This document shows, piece by piece, positions 50,998-63,717 of a stretch of DNA of 64,000 bases. Below the pieces are notes generated by a model. It did no database searches, was not told the origin of the DNA, and worked only from the letters and a program-made list of their open reading frames with translations. The DNA is taken from the NCBI GenBank assembly GCA_902729315.2, contig LR746266.1, forward strand, positions 191,001 to 255,000, read 5' to 3'. Both the position numbers and the translations under genes were made by a program. This DNA comes from Spirodela intermedia. Its lineage: Eukaryota > Streptophyta > Magnoliopsida > Alismatales > Araceae. Position 1 is the stretch's first letter, and each line of letters starts with the position of its first letter.

Positions 50998-52040
50998 ATT
51001 TTTTTTCTTCATTTATCTCAAAAGTAAGATTATAAAAATCATATAAATTTATATAAAATCACATAATTACTCAAAAATTCACGTTAATCAACTGAAAACT
51101 ATTTTTCACACTTTAACACAAATATAAGTCTATTTATCATGAGTTAAGACTAAAACTATATTATTTACTAATTATTAACTCATGATAATGAAGACTTATC
51201 AATAAGGGATAATGATAAATATCTTCAAAGGTTTTGAGGGCCAAGGGAAGATAATAAAACTTGAGGTACAGTTGTAAGGTAACAAAATTTAAATTCTCTA
51301 TCTTTAGAAGGCGCTTATATGTTTGTTAGTGATAAAATTAGTGATCATATCTCCTAACTTTGTCTAGATTGTATTTCACATCATTATTAATAATCTTTAA
51401 TGTCTAAAGACATTGGAAGATACCCTAACTGCAACCAAGGGGATCTACTATCACATGTGTATGTATTGCATGCACTCATGTATACCCTCTATCGATTGAT
51501 TTGTAAGTGGGTGTTTTTCTCATGATGACTTAAAAACTATATTGATTTTCTAGGTGAATGAGAAAAGTAATAAAGTAATAGAAAAGTAGAGCACTAGTGT
51601 CAACACTTTGTACTAATGGGTTGACAAAAAAAAACACTATGTTGGCACCACTTATAACATGTGCTGATAACTACACGAAAAAAAAGAAAAAAAAAGAACA
51701 TGTGATGAATGCCTAGTCATTGCACATGCAAACACTTATTTTTCTTAATTATAGTTATTAATAAATCTATAAAATTAATCATTCCTTGCTATTAAAATCA
51801 GAGGTCTCAATTACTATTATATATTTACAATTGCAATAGATCATACTTATAGCCTTTTGTGAATTATGGACTCGATAATCTTGATAATTTAAACATTTTG
51901 TTATATCTTGAGAACTTATTAGTGATTATCATCCTTTCGATGGTTATTATATTTTTGGGACATCAAAAAGGTGAGCAAGACTTATGTAGTTGTAAAACAT
52001 TTAGTTGACACCTCGAGCAGTCAATTTAAAGCATGTTAAG
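50998..52040. other. AT-rich intergenic DNA
   Basis: No gene or clear repeat boundary seen; short A/T runs only. Confidence 0.4.
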
Positions 52041-52267
52041 TGTTGACAAAATAAATGAGTCTAGAAGATTCCAAGGTCTGGTCATTATTTACATTGTGTC
52101 TAGTTTATAACCTTTTTAGGGGTAAGTTGTAAATACAAGACCCACACACTTTGTAAGAGATTTTTTCTTTTTTGAAGAAGAGAAAATATTTACCGTACAT
52201 ACATGATATTAAGGAAAATATTTAGGGGTCATTTTTCATCACATCAGACTTGATTCTATCCTCAACA
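52041..52267 (+). repeat. 5' LTR of the copia element at 52041-56905
   Basis: 227 bp, TGTTGACAAAATAAATGAG...CCTCAACA. Confidence 0.85.
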
Positions 52268-55200
52268 TGATATCATAACAAATTAGGTATAATCACTCCT
52301 TTTTCTTCTTCTATAGTAATGGGTCTTGAATTATTTTTTTCCTTTTATGGGTTGATTATTATTGAGATAATATCAGGTCCAATGAATCAAGTCATTTTCT
52401 TTTGATTTTAAATGTGGGGGATCTTTCTTCATCTTGTGTGAGAGATCCTTTTTCCACAAGGGATTCTATTTCTGATCTTGGTACTCTACAACTATTGATA
52501 GAAACTCTTACAATACTTATAGAATTCAAAATAATCAGATATAATTTGATCTAATAGTTAAAATATATTTGAGAGGTTTTGATTGGGAAAGGATGTTACA
52601 TTGCATGCTAGATGTGAAACTAGATTCCTCATCCCATGAATTTCATAGATAAAGAAAGAAATATATATTAATCAATACTTGGGTATGGAGAACTATGATT
52701 CTCCAAATTATTCATGATTTTTTCTTCATGCTTATAATCAAATATTTGTGGAAAAATCTCTACACAAATTTCCCACAAAAGAATAATGAGGCTCATATAT
52801 ATGAACTAGGGACACAATTCATGTTTATAATTCAAGAAAATAAATCAATGATAGAATATGTTGGAGAGTTGAAAGGTTTTAAACAAGAACGTGATTATTA
52901 TCTTAGTCTTGACATATAAAACCTTCAAGAAATTGTTGTTCTACAAAATTTCGTAGAACAAAAAATATTTTTGAAATTTTTTGCAGGACTTAATTTAATT
53001 TTTTATCATGTTAGACAACAGATTTTGAGCCATAAGAGAAAATCTGATATAGATGAGATTATTTTAATTATTGTAAATGAGGACAGCCGTTATAAATTAA
53101 TGCTAGCACTGATTGATATAGATAGCACTTCATTTACGACTAAACAAACAAAAACTATGAAGAAACTCACATTTACAAATTAACACCCTCATCTAGGTCA
53201 AATAAAAAATCAAAGTTTATTATTCGAGATAATTTCTAGTACATATTGTTGAAAACCTCATAACATTAGAGATAGATGTTTCAAACTCCTCTACAGACCA
53301 CATAACATCATCACTAAAAAATATCACAGTAAAACACATTTGACAGTTGGACTACAACTAATCAAACTTCTAGCTTGCGATCAAAATTGTAAAAAACTCA
53401 ACCTCCTCTAATTCAACTAGATGAGATAGAATGACTTCAAGTTGAATTAAAAAAAATGAAGCCAATTGTGGCACAATAATAATTGATTCAACCAAGTTTC
53501 ACTACTCTTTTGAAACTAAAAGTCCTTATGAAGATATTTTTAATAATTGAGTAGTGGACTCGTGAGCAACGTATAATATGACAAATTCTTCTCATCTCTT
53601 TATTACATATAATCCTTGTCATAATGATTGAAGAGTATCAATTATTGATGCTTCCCTTATAATAGTTGCTGGTATATGAGACTTCTGAGTTGAGTCCTTT
53701 AGAATCCTTATTGATGTACTTTATGTCTTGAAGTTATTTAGCAATTTCATCTTTATAAAAAAATCTGTGAATAATTAATCTTACCTTATCTATTTGTTGT
53801 ATGATAATTGATAAGGTACAACATCAATTAATTAGAGTTATTAGAGTGTGTGCATGACTATATTTTAGAAAAACTTAGCTAAACATTCATAATGAAAGTA
53901 TAGCCTCAAAAATACCTCCTAAAAATATAGTTACTCTACAAAATAAGGGGTCATCCTTCTTTCAACACTTTAAAAAATCATTTTTGTGATTTATTTCGAA
54001 AGGAATCTTTAGACACAAGTATGATGCATGTGAATTATCTAAGCACACTCATGCTTCTTTTCATACACACAAAGAAATGAGCAAGACTACATTCTTTTGT
54101 ATTTATAGTGATATTTGGAAACCATATCCTACTAATGATTTTTTATGAAATAATTGGTTTGCCACCTTTATAGATGACTATATTCTTTTCATGTGGGCAT
54201 TTCTTTTAAAGCATAAGTATACTATCTTTGATACTCTAATTTTTTTTCTTTACAATGATTAAAAATTAGTTTAGAATTTGCATAAAAAAATTCAAATATG
54301 ATAATATTAAATACTACGTAAGTAAAAGTCTGAATTCTTACTTCCAAATAAAGGTATATACCCCACAATAAAAGCTTAGTTGAGAGGAAGAATTAACATC
54401 TTTTCAAAGTAACTTGATCAATTTTATTTTAGAATAATGTGTTAAAAAAATTGTAGTACAATTATCTTAATAACCACATATCTTATCAATTGATTACCAA
54501 CTAGAATGTTAGGCTTCTAGAGACCTATAGATTTGTTAGCAGCGTATTTTCTAATAATCAAATCAAAGCTAGATTAGAACCCAATATATTTGATTGTGGT
54601 TTCTTTATTCATGATGACAATCAAACTAAAGGGAAATTAAAGCCATGAAAACTTAAATACATATTTATTGGACATTAAAATAATAAAAAAGGATACATAT
54701 GTTACCACCCTCCATCTTGGAAATTTTCTACATCAATGGATGTTAACATTCCATGAATTATAATAATATTTTAACAAATCTCCATATGATGATCAAAACT
54801 TTTCTATAAATCATATTGATCATCATTTAGATAATTCAACAACTTACTCCTCTAGTATATTTGTTCTCATTTTAGTCATTGAGCACATTAATTATATTCC
54901 AAATTTACTTGAAAATGTAAAATTTAGCAAATTTTTTACTTTAGGAAAACAAAGATTGAAAACTCTATACAAATTTAAGAATATAATTCGACCTTAGAGA
55001 ATATTTAAAATTCTTCATTTGTACAACCTATTGATCAAGATATTCTAGATATTTCATATTGCAACCTCCTTCCCATTGCCTTGAGGAAAAGAATGAATAG
55101 TGCACAAAGAAACTTTGTACCCATTGGCCAACTTCTTATCCTACCTATCAATCCTCCTTCATCTTCTTAAACAACATTACCATTAGAGCAAATGTCTTAG

Positions 55201-56694
55201 AGCTCTATCCAAGAAAAATGGAAACAAGCCATAAATGATAAAATAAAAACCTTTGAAAAAAATCAAATATGTGATATGGTGGAATTACCAAAAGATAATA
55301 AGGTGGTTGGGTATAAATGAATGTATACAATAAAGTATAGATCAGATGGCACAACAAAGAGATGTAAAACTAAGCTGGTGGTTAAACAGTATACCCAACT
55401 CTAAGATATTAATTATCAAGAAACTTTTGCACTTATGATAAAAATACATAACATTAGACTCTTGTTATCTTGAGCAATAATTTTTTCAGCTGAAATATAT
55501 AATAATACAATGTTAAAAACACTTTCCTATATGGTAGCCTTACTTAAGAAGTGTATATGACTCTTCTAACAAGATATAAGGGACTTCATTCATCAAATAT
55601 TGTTTATAGACCAAAAAGGTATCTCTATGAACTCAAAACAGCCACCTCAAGCCCGATCGGATAATTTATAGAGGCCATAAAAAAATTGAATTATAGCCAA
55701 AGTAATATGATCATAACTTTTTTCTAAACACTCTTCTTCACGATGAATTACAATCCTTTTAACTATGTCAATGATATCATTATCATAAGAAATGATAATG
55801 TGAAAATACAATTGAAGCCAATATGCGGTTAGAAAATTTGATATCAAAATATTGGGACAGCTCAAATAGTTTTTGGACATCGAAGTGGGTCACTCTTTTA
55901 GATTTATTTTTATCCTCCTGATGTAAGTACCTAATAAATTTGTTGAAGGATATGAGGAAATCAACATATAGACCAGCTAGCACACCTATTGGTCCAAATC
56001 ATAAATAATGTCTAACAGATGAAGATATTTATGTTGATTGTGAGATGCATCAATGTCTCATTGGTTGGCTACATTATATGATGCATACTCCACATATTGA
56101 GTCAATTCATGCATCAACTAAAAGAATCTCATCCCCATATTGCCTATCAAAGTGTTATATTACTTAAAAGACATCATGTGGATGGATCTTCTTTAGATGA
56201 AGTGGGAAGGTAGAAGTTGAAATATTGATGATGATTATGTAGGAACAATGATTGATCGAAGATCTTGACTTCTGGACACCTTACACTCATTAGAGGCAAT
56301 CTTATTACATAGAGTAAGAAACAAAAAATGATTGCATGTTCAAATGATAAAGATGAATTTAGATAACTTGTTCAAGATATATGTAAGCATTTTTTATGAA
56401 AAACTTACTTGATGAGCTACATATCAATTTAATTGATCTTACAAAATGATACTGTGACAATAAGGAAACGATTAATATTGTGCATAATTTGATACAACAT
56501 GATCATACCAAACATGTGGAGTTTGATTGTTATACCATCAAAGAAAAACTAGAGGTAAATTTGATATTGATGTCATATATCTCACACATGATCAATTGAC
56601 GTACATGAGTACCAAAGATATCTTTGGCATACAACTAAAAAAATTATTTTAAAACTGAAAATAGATGACATTCACTCACCAACTTGAGGTAGAA

Positions 56695-56905
56695 TGTTGA
56701 TAGAATAAATGTGTCTAAAAGATTCCCTAAAGTAACATGTTTGTTATGTTATACAACTAATCTAGAAACTTCTAGGGGACAATTATAAATACCAGACTCC
56801 ACACCTTGTGTAAGAGAACTTTTATTTTCAAATGAGAGAATACATTTTTCTCTACAAGCAGTAGGGTCATCTTTCAGCACACCAAACTTGATTATATCTT
56901 CAACA
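56695..56905 (+). repeat. 3' LTR of the copia element at 52041-56905
   Basis: 211 bp, preceded by a purine tract (TTGAGGTAGAA); aligned with the 5' LTR by eye with numerous differences. Confidence 0.85.
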
Positions 56906-57047
56906 TTAGGTTATGACTTGAAACTACACAAAAATGATTGATCAATGGAGTAGTAGAATGGATTGAAGCACCTAAAAATTTTGTCATCATGAACTTAATT
57001 TATTCACACGAATATTGTGACTCTACCCATAAAGGCGTACCATTGCA

Positions 57048-57051
<4 letters not shown>

Positions 57052-57112
<61 letters not shown>
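57052..57112 (+). repeat. Long perfect (GA)n microsatellite
   Basis: About 61 bases of uninterrupted GA dinucleotides, the longest simple repeat in the window, about 440 bases beyond the stop codon of the PRA1A gene. Confidence 0.95.
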
Positions 57113-57114
<2 letters not shown>

Positions 57115-57552
57115 TAATTGTTGACAAGCATATCAGCCTGCATTAGATGCATCCCAATGTACGACCCCCACAACATGGAAGGTAAACAATAGAGGCAACT
57201 GCACAGTTACAAGACTTAATTTTTTTCATGTCACTACTTTACGAATATCGCACCATGCACCAGATACTAAATTCTATGAATTCAAGCAGCCATTGTCCCG
57301 TAGATACAACCTCCATATGCTCGAAACAACACTAGTTCCAACAAACTGATAATTTCTCACTAATCCGCTGGATATTGCATTATTTTCCGAACCAAGTAAT
57401 ATAAAGGGGAACTGACATAAAATCCAGCATAATAGCATGTCCCCAAAATCAAAAGATGAAATTAATACACACATATATAATATGTACAAGCAAGAAACAG
57501 ATGGGGGAGACATTTTCGGGGTTGCACCACTGAGAGAGGGTCATCAGATGTA

Positions 57553-60390
57553 TTAGAGCTCACTGTAATTGCGCCATACAGCACGAAATTCCTCACGGAA
57601 GGTGTTCAAGCGTGCTTTCAGATTGGGCGTTCTAAAGCTAGCATGGAGCAACATCGCTGGAGAGATTAAGAGAGAATAATCAAACCCCCAAAGAAAAAAT
57701 TAAAATCCGAGGAAGTAGTGGGAGTAACTAGACAGCACAATTACCAATTAGGCCAATGAGAAGTGCCAACAGAACAGTCAAGAGTCTACAGGAGGTGATC
57801 CACAATATGCAACTAGCTGAAATCAACAATGGGAACTGTCAATCATTTGGTTGTTTGTTGAATGATTATTTCAAGAAGTATATTAAATGATAATAATTTC
57901 TTCACATGGACCAGCTATATGCAAATGATGGCTGGGGTAATGATAATACCGGCAGAAAATATCAAGACGAATATCCACCGAGGTCGTCCACAAATATGGA
58001 TAGCCCTTTTCACAGATGGCCTCCCACGAATAACAGGCCTGCATGTTATGGCTTAAGCAAGATTTCCCAACAAGGGGTACATTGCACCCGCACACTATTA
58101 TGATTGATATGGCAAATTGGCAGACATACTCACACGACAGGTGGTCTCATCTTTGCAGCTAAGTGCGGAGAAATTTGTCTTACAGCCCTCGTTACCTTCT
58201 CATTAAAAGTAACTGCAAAGCTGTGTTTACAATATTTAGGAAGTAAATGAAATGAAAAAAATACGCTAGCTAGTCTAAAGGACAAAGACTTTGTCAACAT
58301 TAACTAAATAATCACATTATTAAATGAATCAATGGCACTTAAGTACTAAGTACACAATATGCAATGCCCCAAAAGAGATTTGATCTTTCTCTAGAATTAA
58401 GAATACAGCTAATTACAGAAAAAGGGTAATGGATAGCCTACAAGGCTTCGAAAATACCGTAGTTAATGTATATCTCATTAAGTATGAATTTCAATCTAAA
58501 AAAAAGATGATCCAAAAGCTACTCTTATTCAGGTAGACAGTTACAATCCACTGGAGCAAGTCCTTGTTTATGTCATCGTCCAACTCAATTATTGAATTTT
58601 GATACTTCCAATACTCATTTTGAGACAATCCAATGATACAACTGAATAGGACACATATTCTTGCTCTCATATACTCTATATTGGTCCCAGGTTCCATCGA
58701 TTCCAAAAGGCTCCTCCATAGTCCCACTTTACATTCATCCCTAATTTTTTCGAAATAATACACTTTATCATTTTAAAATTTTCAAAAAATAAGGAATCGT
58801 ACTATAGTTCACTGTTTCCTGACGTGGTCCTGCACAATCCCAGTGGTGTAACTTTAAACAAAGGCCAATTGTAGTTAACGAGATGGGGAAGTAGAGGTAC
58901 TGAAGATATTTGAATCCCTAAAAAAGCCCAGGTGACAAGTAGCACGATTGCATGATTTGGCAACGTGGGAAATGGATATATGTGAGGCTATGAAACTCTA
59001 GAAATGACTCATTTCAAAAGCATGGTCATGTATAGTAGGACTAAAATGGCTTGGCAGGAATATGCACCTGTTATGGCCAGAAAGTTTCATAAGCATGTGA
59101 TTGGCATCTACATTTGAAATTCTCCCTCCTCTCATACAAAGTTTTCCAAATAAAACCTTCATGTGTAAAAACCAAATTGACTATTGTACTTCTCTTTCCT
59201 TCTGTCAAAATAATCACGCAAGAGGATGGAAATCGACCCAAAGTGCATACGGTCATTACTGCATAATTTGTAAAAAAGTATGTACGTGATATGCAGGGAT
59301 TATGAAGTAATCTTTGATAAATAAAGGATCATGTTCAGAAGAATTCCTAGAGTGTGTCTGGAATAAGGTCCTCATTGTTCATAGATAAGGTGAATAAAGG
59401 GTTTATAAATGCTTCTTTGGGCGTCAACTACCATTAAATAAAAAAGAAAGCTTTAATTATAAATAAAATCAATGCATGCCTCGAAGAATACAAAGTAACA
59501 CTTGAAATTTAAGCATCACGAAAGCCATCTTAAACCTACTTGTCATGCACAAAGGAACCCAAAAAGAAAAAAACAGTTTCCTAAGACTGAGATGGATCAG
59601 AAGATCTACCTATCATTCAGAAATGCAATGCTCAATCCAGTTAAAATGGCTGCAATAATAGCCAATGGCTTCCGAAGAAATCCAATACCTATGCATAGAA
59701 ATATGGGAGCTATTAGCCAACAGGAGTAGGACTAATCGCGATGTTAAGTTGTTCACCTTTTTTAAGTCCCTTACTCACCAAGGATGAAGACAATCATAAT
59801 GAAGTAGTTTGTCCGATAGCTGGAAACAAAAGGACAACAATTCAAGAACAAGGTCAATCTCTTTGAGCAGAGCAGTCTAAAACTGTAACAGGAAACGCCA
59901 TAATCGGCACGTGAACAGGAATTTCTCCAGCAAAAGGGACACCGTACAAATTACAAAAAATTAAAGATTTCGTCCATCAAGGAGAATGGTTTTACTCAAA
60001 GGGTAACAAACCACTTGCGATATACGACATAAAAGACCTGGCAGTCGTTTCACGGGGAAAGCCAGAGCTTCGAGTTTATGAATAGGAATCGAGAATTCTT
60101 AGATGGCCCGAAAAGAGACGATCAAGATCAAATTAGGGTTCCAAAAAGAAGCAGTCAGCGATCGATCAGGACACCGATGGAGCCATACAGAGATGGAGAT
60201 AGGCTACGGACCAGAGCCGGAAGAAATCTTACTAGTAGAGGTTACATTTCACTCGGCTGTCCCATTTGGCGAGAGATCTTGGGAAAGTGAACCGATGGAA
60301 GAACTCTGAGACAGGGCGAGGTGGTGACGACCAATCTACCTCCCGCAGTGCATCCACCAAGTCCTCCGCTGTCACGTTTCCCCAATCCAT
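57553..60390 (-). CDS. PRA1A: PRA1 family protein A (prenylated Rab acceptor), complete, seven exons
   Basis: Small endomembrane protein that binds prenylated Rab GTPases in vesicle traffic (family knowledge). Exons on the minus strand: 60390-60233, 59819-59779, 59688-59610, 58220-58134, 58038-57950, 57816-57745 and 57656-57553. All have GT-AG borders and join in one frame of 209 residues, the length I recall for Arabidopsis PRA1.A proteins. It starts MDWGNVTAEDLVDALREVDW, continues WDSRVKCNLYYYRTNYF, has hydrophobic pairs around FLRKPLAIIAAILTGLSIAF and ILWITSCRLLTVLLALLIGL, and ends LKARLNTFREEFRAVWRNYS-EL. These match the A subfamily closely. Exons are only 41-158 bases long, so single open frames miss the gene. 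It diverges from the P5CS gene. Confidence 0.92.
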
Positions 60391-61109
60391 CCCCACAATT
60401 CACCTCTCCCTCGCCCGGTCCCAGTTCCACCGGCCGCGGAGATGACAATCTTTTCCCAACCTCGAACCAAGAAGATGTCAACGCTGCGGACGCGAACAGC
60501 AAGCAGATCGGAGCAAAACCCTAGGCTCCAGGCGTGCTTCGATTTCCGTCGAGCTACGCTGTCGGAAGCCAAAAGGAGGAGGAGACAAGATTATAAGATT
60601 CCCCCGCCTGAGGGGGAAGCCGTGATAACAGTTTCAATTTACCCCACTAATAAATAATTTATTTTTATTTAAACAATATTATTCTATGAATTTTGAAAAG
60701 AGCCCCTAATCTCTTGGGCCCTGTATTCTATCTGGGCCGTATAATGATCCAACCCTGAAGCACTTGGCCTATTTTCATTACGCCCACCTTCCTTAACAGG
60801 CTGACGGCTGTCTTAATCCCTCGGCCCAAATTGGAGAAGCTAAGTCGGATCGAGGCCCGACTCAGGGCTCACCAGGTCCACTGCCCCGAAAATTGGATCC
60901 GACAGCAGAGGGTACGTAGGCATTAGGGTTCCGGTTTTGTAGTCCGTTTCTGGCAATTCGGATATCGCGCTTCGAGGCCGAACTGAAACGCCACGTGGCA
61001 GGAGGTCGGCATCTTCACTATGCGCTGACGGGAGGCGCAGAGAGTGCGTCGGAGGGAGAACGCTACTACGGGACCGGGGCGGTGAGGTCCTCCCTCGTTC
61101 GTATACGGA
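60391..61109. promoter_or_regulatory. Shared divergent promoter region of PRA1A and P5CS
   Basis: 719 bases lie between the two start codons, including both 5' UTRs. A palindromic G-box, GCCACGTGGC, sits at 60990-60999, about 110 bases before the P5CS start. It contains the ACGTGGC ABA-response core, consistent with stress induction known for P5CS genes; regulation here is inferred. Confidence 0.6.
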
Positions 61110-63717
61110 ATGGCGGCCATGGATTCCTCCCGGGATTTCGTCAAGGACGTGAAGCGTGTCGTCATTAAGGTTTGCTGAGGCGGCGTCAATTCGCATTCCT
61201 TCGTTGGATTCTCGCTTTAATTATTGTTTTCGAGGATTTAACTGTAGATCTCCGTTGTTTTCGACTTTTCCCTTTATGTGACATATTTGTGCTGTGTGGT
61301 TCGTGTCTGAGTCGATTGCTCATTCTCTTTTTCAGCGAGAAATTGATCATGTATCCTGTGTTAACGTCAGGCTTTCTCTCGTATTTTTTTGAGCAATTTT
61401 TAGTTCGCTCGACTTCACGGTAGACGCACCAAATCGTGTTATATCCGAGCTTTATGAGATCCGAACTCCTGCCTTTTACGTATAGCGATTTTACGTCTAG
61501 TGAAAGCTTCTCCAGAGAAGAAAGAAGGCTATTTGTTCTCATTACTGCGTCGTGTGACGCGGCGACGCGTGCCGTCTCAATGAACGGCAGGTTGGCAATC
61601 ATCTTCAGAAAAAGAGGCTCTAACGTCAGCAAGCATAACATGAAACGAGTTTTATCGTGACATTTTTGCGTTTTTCTGCGGTAACCTCTAATGAAACCGT
61701 TTTTCTGCTTGTATATACTTCCTTTTTCGGCATTTGGATTTTCCTCGCTTCCTCTTTGGTAAAACGATAGGCTTTTCATTTGGATACATTGGCTTCTTAT
61801 ATTTTCATCTCTCTTTAATGGTATAAAGGTCGGAACAGCTGTTGTTACTAGATCAGATGGAAGATTGGCACTTGGAAGAATAGGGTGCCTTTGCGAGCAG
61901 GTTTGTGAAGCTACTGGACAGGATGCTGCCTCCAAGTCCATATATTTTTAGTTTCATATGTGTTGTGTAAAAATTTTAGGCTCATGATTATTGGCCAACA
62001 AAATGTTAATTTTCTGTAGATCAAAGAATTGAACTATCAAGGTTACGAGGTCATTCTGGTTACTTCAGGGGCTGTTGGAGTTGGCCGCCAAAGGCTGAGA
62101 TATAGAAGATTAGTTAACAGCAGGTTAGTTATATATCATTATATCATTTATTTCTCTGTTCCTATCCAACATATTTCTTTATCGGATGCTTTGATGGACT
62201 AAGCATAATTGTATAAATATAGCAGGCGAGGATATGCTGATTACAGACAGGTGTATGCTATACTACATCATCAGAATAAGAGAACACGATTATGTGCATT
62301 GAAATTGGAATATTCTATAGAGATTTTTAAAAAGAGAAAATTTATTTTTTAACCTGGAACACAGGGAGGGAAGCAGCGTTATGATGCTCTTGAGCTTTTC
62401 TCTTATTTTTTTGAGTTTTGTTGCAGCTTGAAAACTGCGGTTAAGATTCCTCTTGTTCCTGACACCTCATTCATTTGTTCTAATTTGCATTTTCCCCCTT
62501 TCTTGTCTTCCTCTCGTTTGCTCCCTTCATCTTTTTTTCATCATCTCTGTTTGCTATTACTAGCTGGGTTTGCAGCCAAAGGCTGTCTCCATGTGATGCC
62601 ATTATGATGGAAACAGCACAAATGTGATTCGATATCAACGTGACAGGTCAAATTGGTGGTCTTTCAAGAAAGTTATGTTTTTTATTTTGTTTGTCTTTAT
62701 GGTAGCACCATCATCATATATTCAATTATTTAGAATTAAGTTGTATATAGCTTTTTTTTTCATGGTATAAATCTTACTTATGTCGCAGTCAGGATGTTGA
62801 CGAATATAAGTTGTCTTTATTGACTCCTTTCAGATTATTGAACTGATAAAAACTATGCAGTTGGTGAACTTTCCTTTGAATAGACATTTTTAGAAATTTT
62901 AAAAACGATTGTAACGTTTGAGGAAAGTTGGTTGATAAAAAAGCACAGCTTACAGCAGGAAATGATCAGTATATGCTAGCTGCTTGATTCTGTGTTGATA
63001 ATCTGTGAAAGCAAATTGAAACACAGCCTCACCTTGCAAGCGGACAAGCCTAAAATATGCTATAGCATAAGGCATCCTAGCACTTAGCTGTTAGTTATGT
63101 GTAACCGACTACAGTAATTTTGAGCATTCTTTACGAGGCCCTGCTCCATTTTAACCGAAGAATCCAGAAGGAAACTTATTTCAGGCATGGAAAAACTTTG
63201 GATGTCTCCAGAGAAGATATGGTGATACTAGACTTCTACTATTTAGTATTCTCCAACCTCTTCCTTTTGCAGCTTTGCTGATCTTCAGAAACCACAAGTA
63301 GACCTTGATGGGAAAGCATGTGCAGCTGTTGGACAAAGTGGCCTCATGGCACTTTATGATGCCTTGTTTAGTCAGGTGAAGACTCCTGCTTTATTTTGCT
63401 TTACTTTATAACTTGGATCGCTCATATTGTTTTATTGATTCTTAATTCTCGTGAACTTCGTCAGTGCATTCCTAATTCTTTCTATTTCAGTGTCTAGAAG
63501 TTAACGTGTTTCTCATAATTCTCAATTCTTATGGTGTGATGCACTATTGTGACAGCTGGATGTGGCATCGTCGCAGCTTCTTGTTACTGACAAGGACTTT
63601 GAAGATACAAATTTCAGAATGCAGCTTTCTGAGACAGTGAATTCGTTGCTAGATCTGAAGGTTATACCTATTTTCAATGAAAATGATGCAATCAGTACCA
63701 GACGAGCTCCATATGAG
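61110..63717 (+). CDS. P5CS: Delta-1-pyrroline-5-carboxylate synthase, 5' part
   Basis: Bifunctional enzyme for the first steps of proline synthesis: glutamate 5-kinase, then gamma-glutamyl phosphate reductase. Only the start of the kinase domain is in the window. Exons 61110-61169, 61829-61900, 62020-62123, 63273-63375 and 63556-63717 join to 167 residues. Seen: [20 protein letters not shown], nucleotide-binding [58 protein letters not shown] and [12 protein letters not shown]. Asp125 and Phe128 in VTDKDFED appear to correspond to the Asp126/Phe129 pair tied to proline feedback in Vigna P5CS, so feedback control is probably kept. The next exon is not seen before 64000; the gene continues to the right. 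The initiator is the first ATG of the conserved N-terminus. Confidence 0.94.
62124..63272 (+). other. Long third intron of P5CS
   Basis: About 1.15 kb between acceptor-matched exons; only T-rich intron-like sequence seen. Confidence 0.7.

Larger units (their letters stand above)
52041..56905 (+). mobile_element. Ty1/copia LTR retrotransposon, decayed, with target-site duplication
   Basis: LTRs at 52041-52267 and 56695-56905 begin TGTTGA and end TCAACA. Flanks TTAAG and TTAGG differ at one base and look like the 5-bp target duplication. A degenerate primer site follows the left LTR (TGATATCATAACAAATT). In order and broken by stops: gag (52700-53180, with MIEYVGELKGFKQERDYY and FFAGLNLIFYHVRQQIL), integrase (about 54100-54240, YSDIW, FIDDYILFMWAFLLKHK), reverse transcriptase (about 55300-55450, VGYKWMYTIKYRSDGTTKR) and RNase H (about 56200-56570). 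Gag style and short LTRs suggest a Tork/Retrofit-like lineage. Confidence 0.88.

Noticed and set aside
61186-61941. 251-codon minus-strand open frame over P5CS intron 1
   Set aside because: Antisense to a clear intron and exon 2 of P5CS, with no domain.
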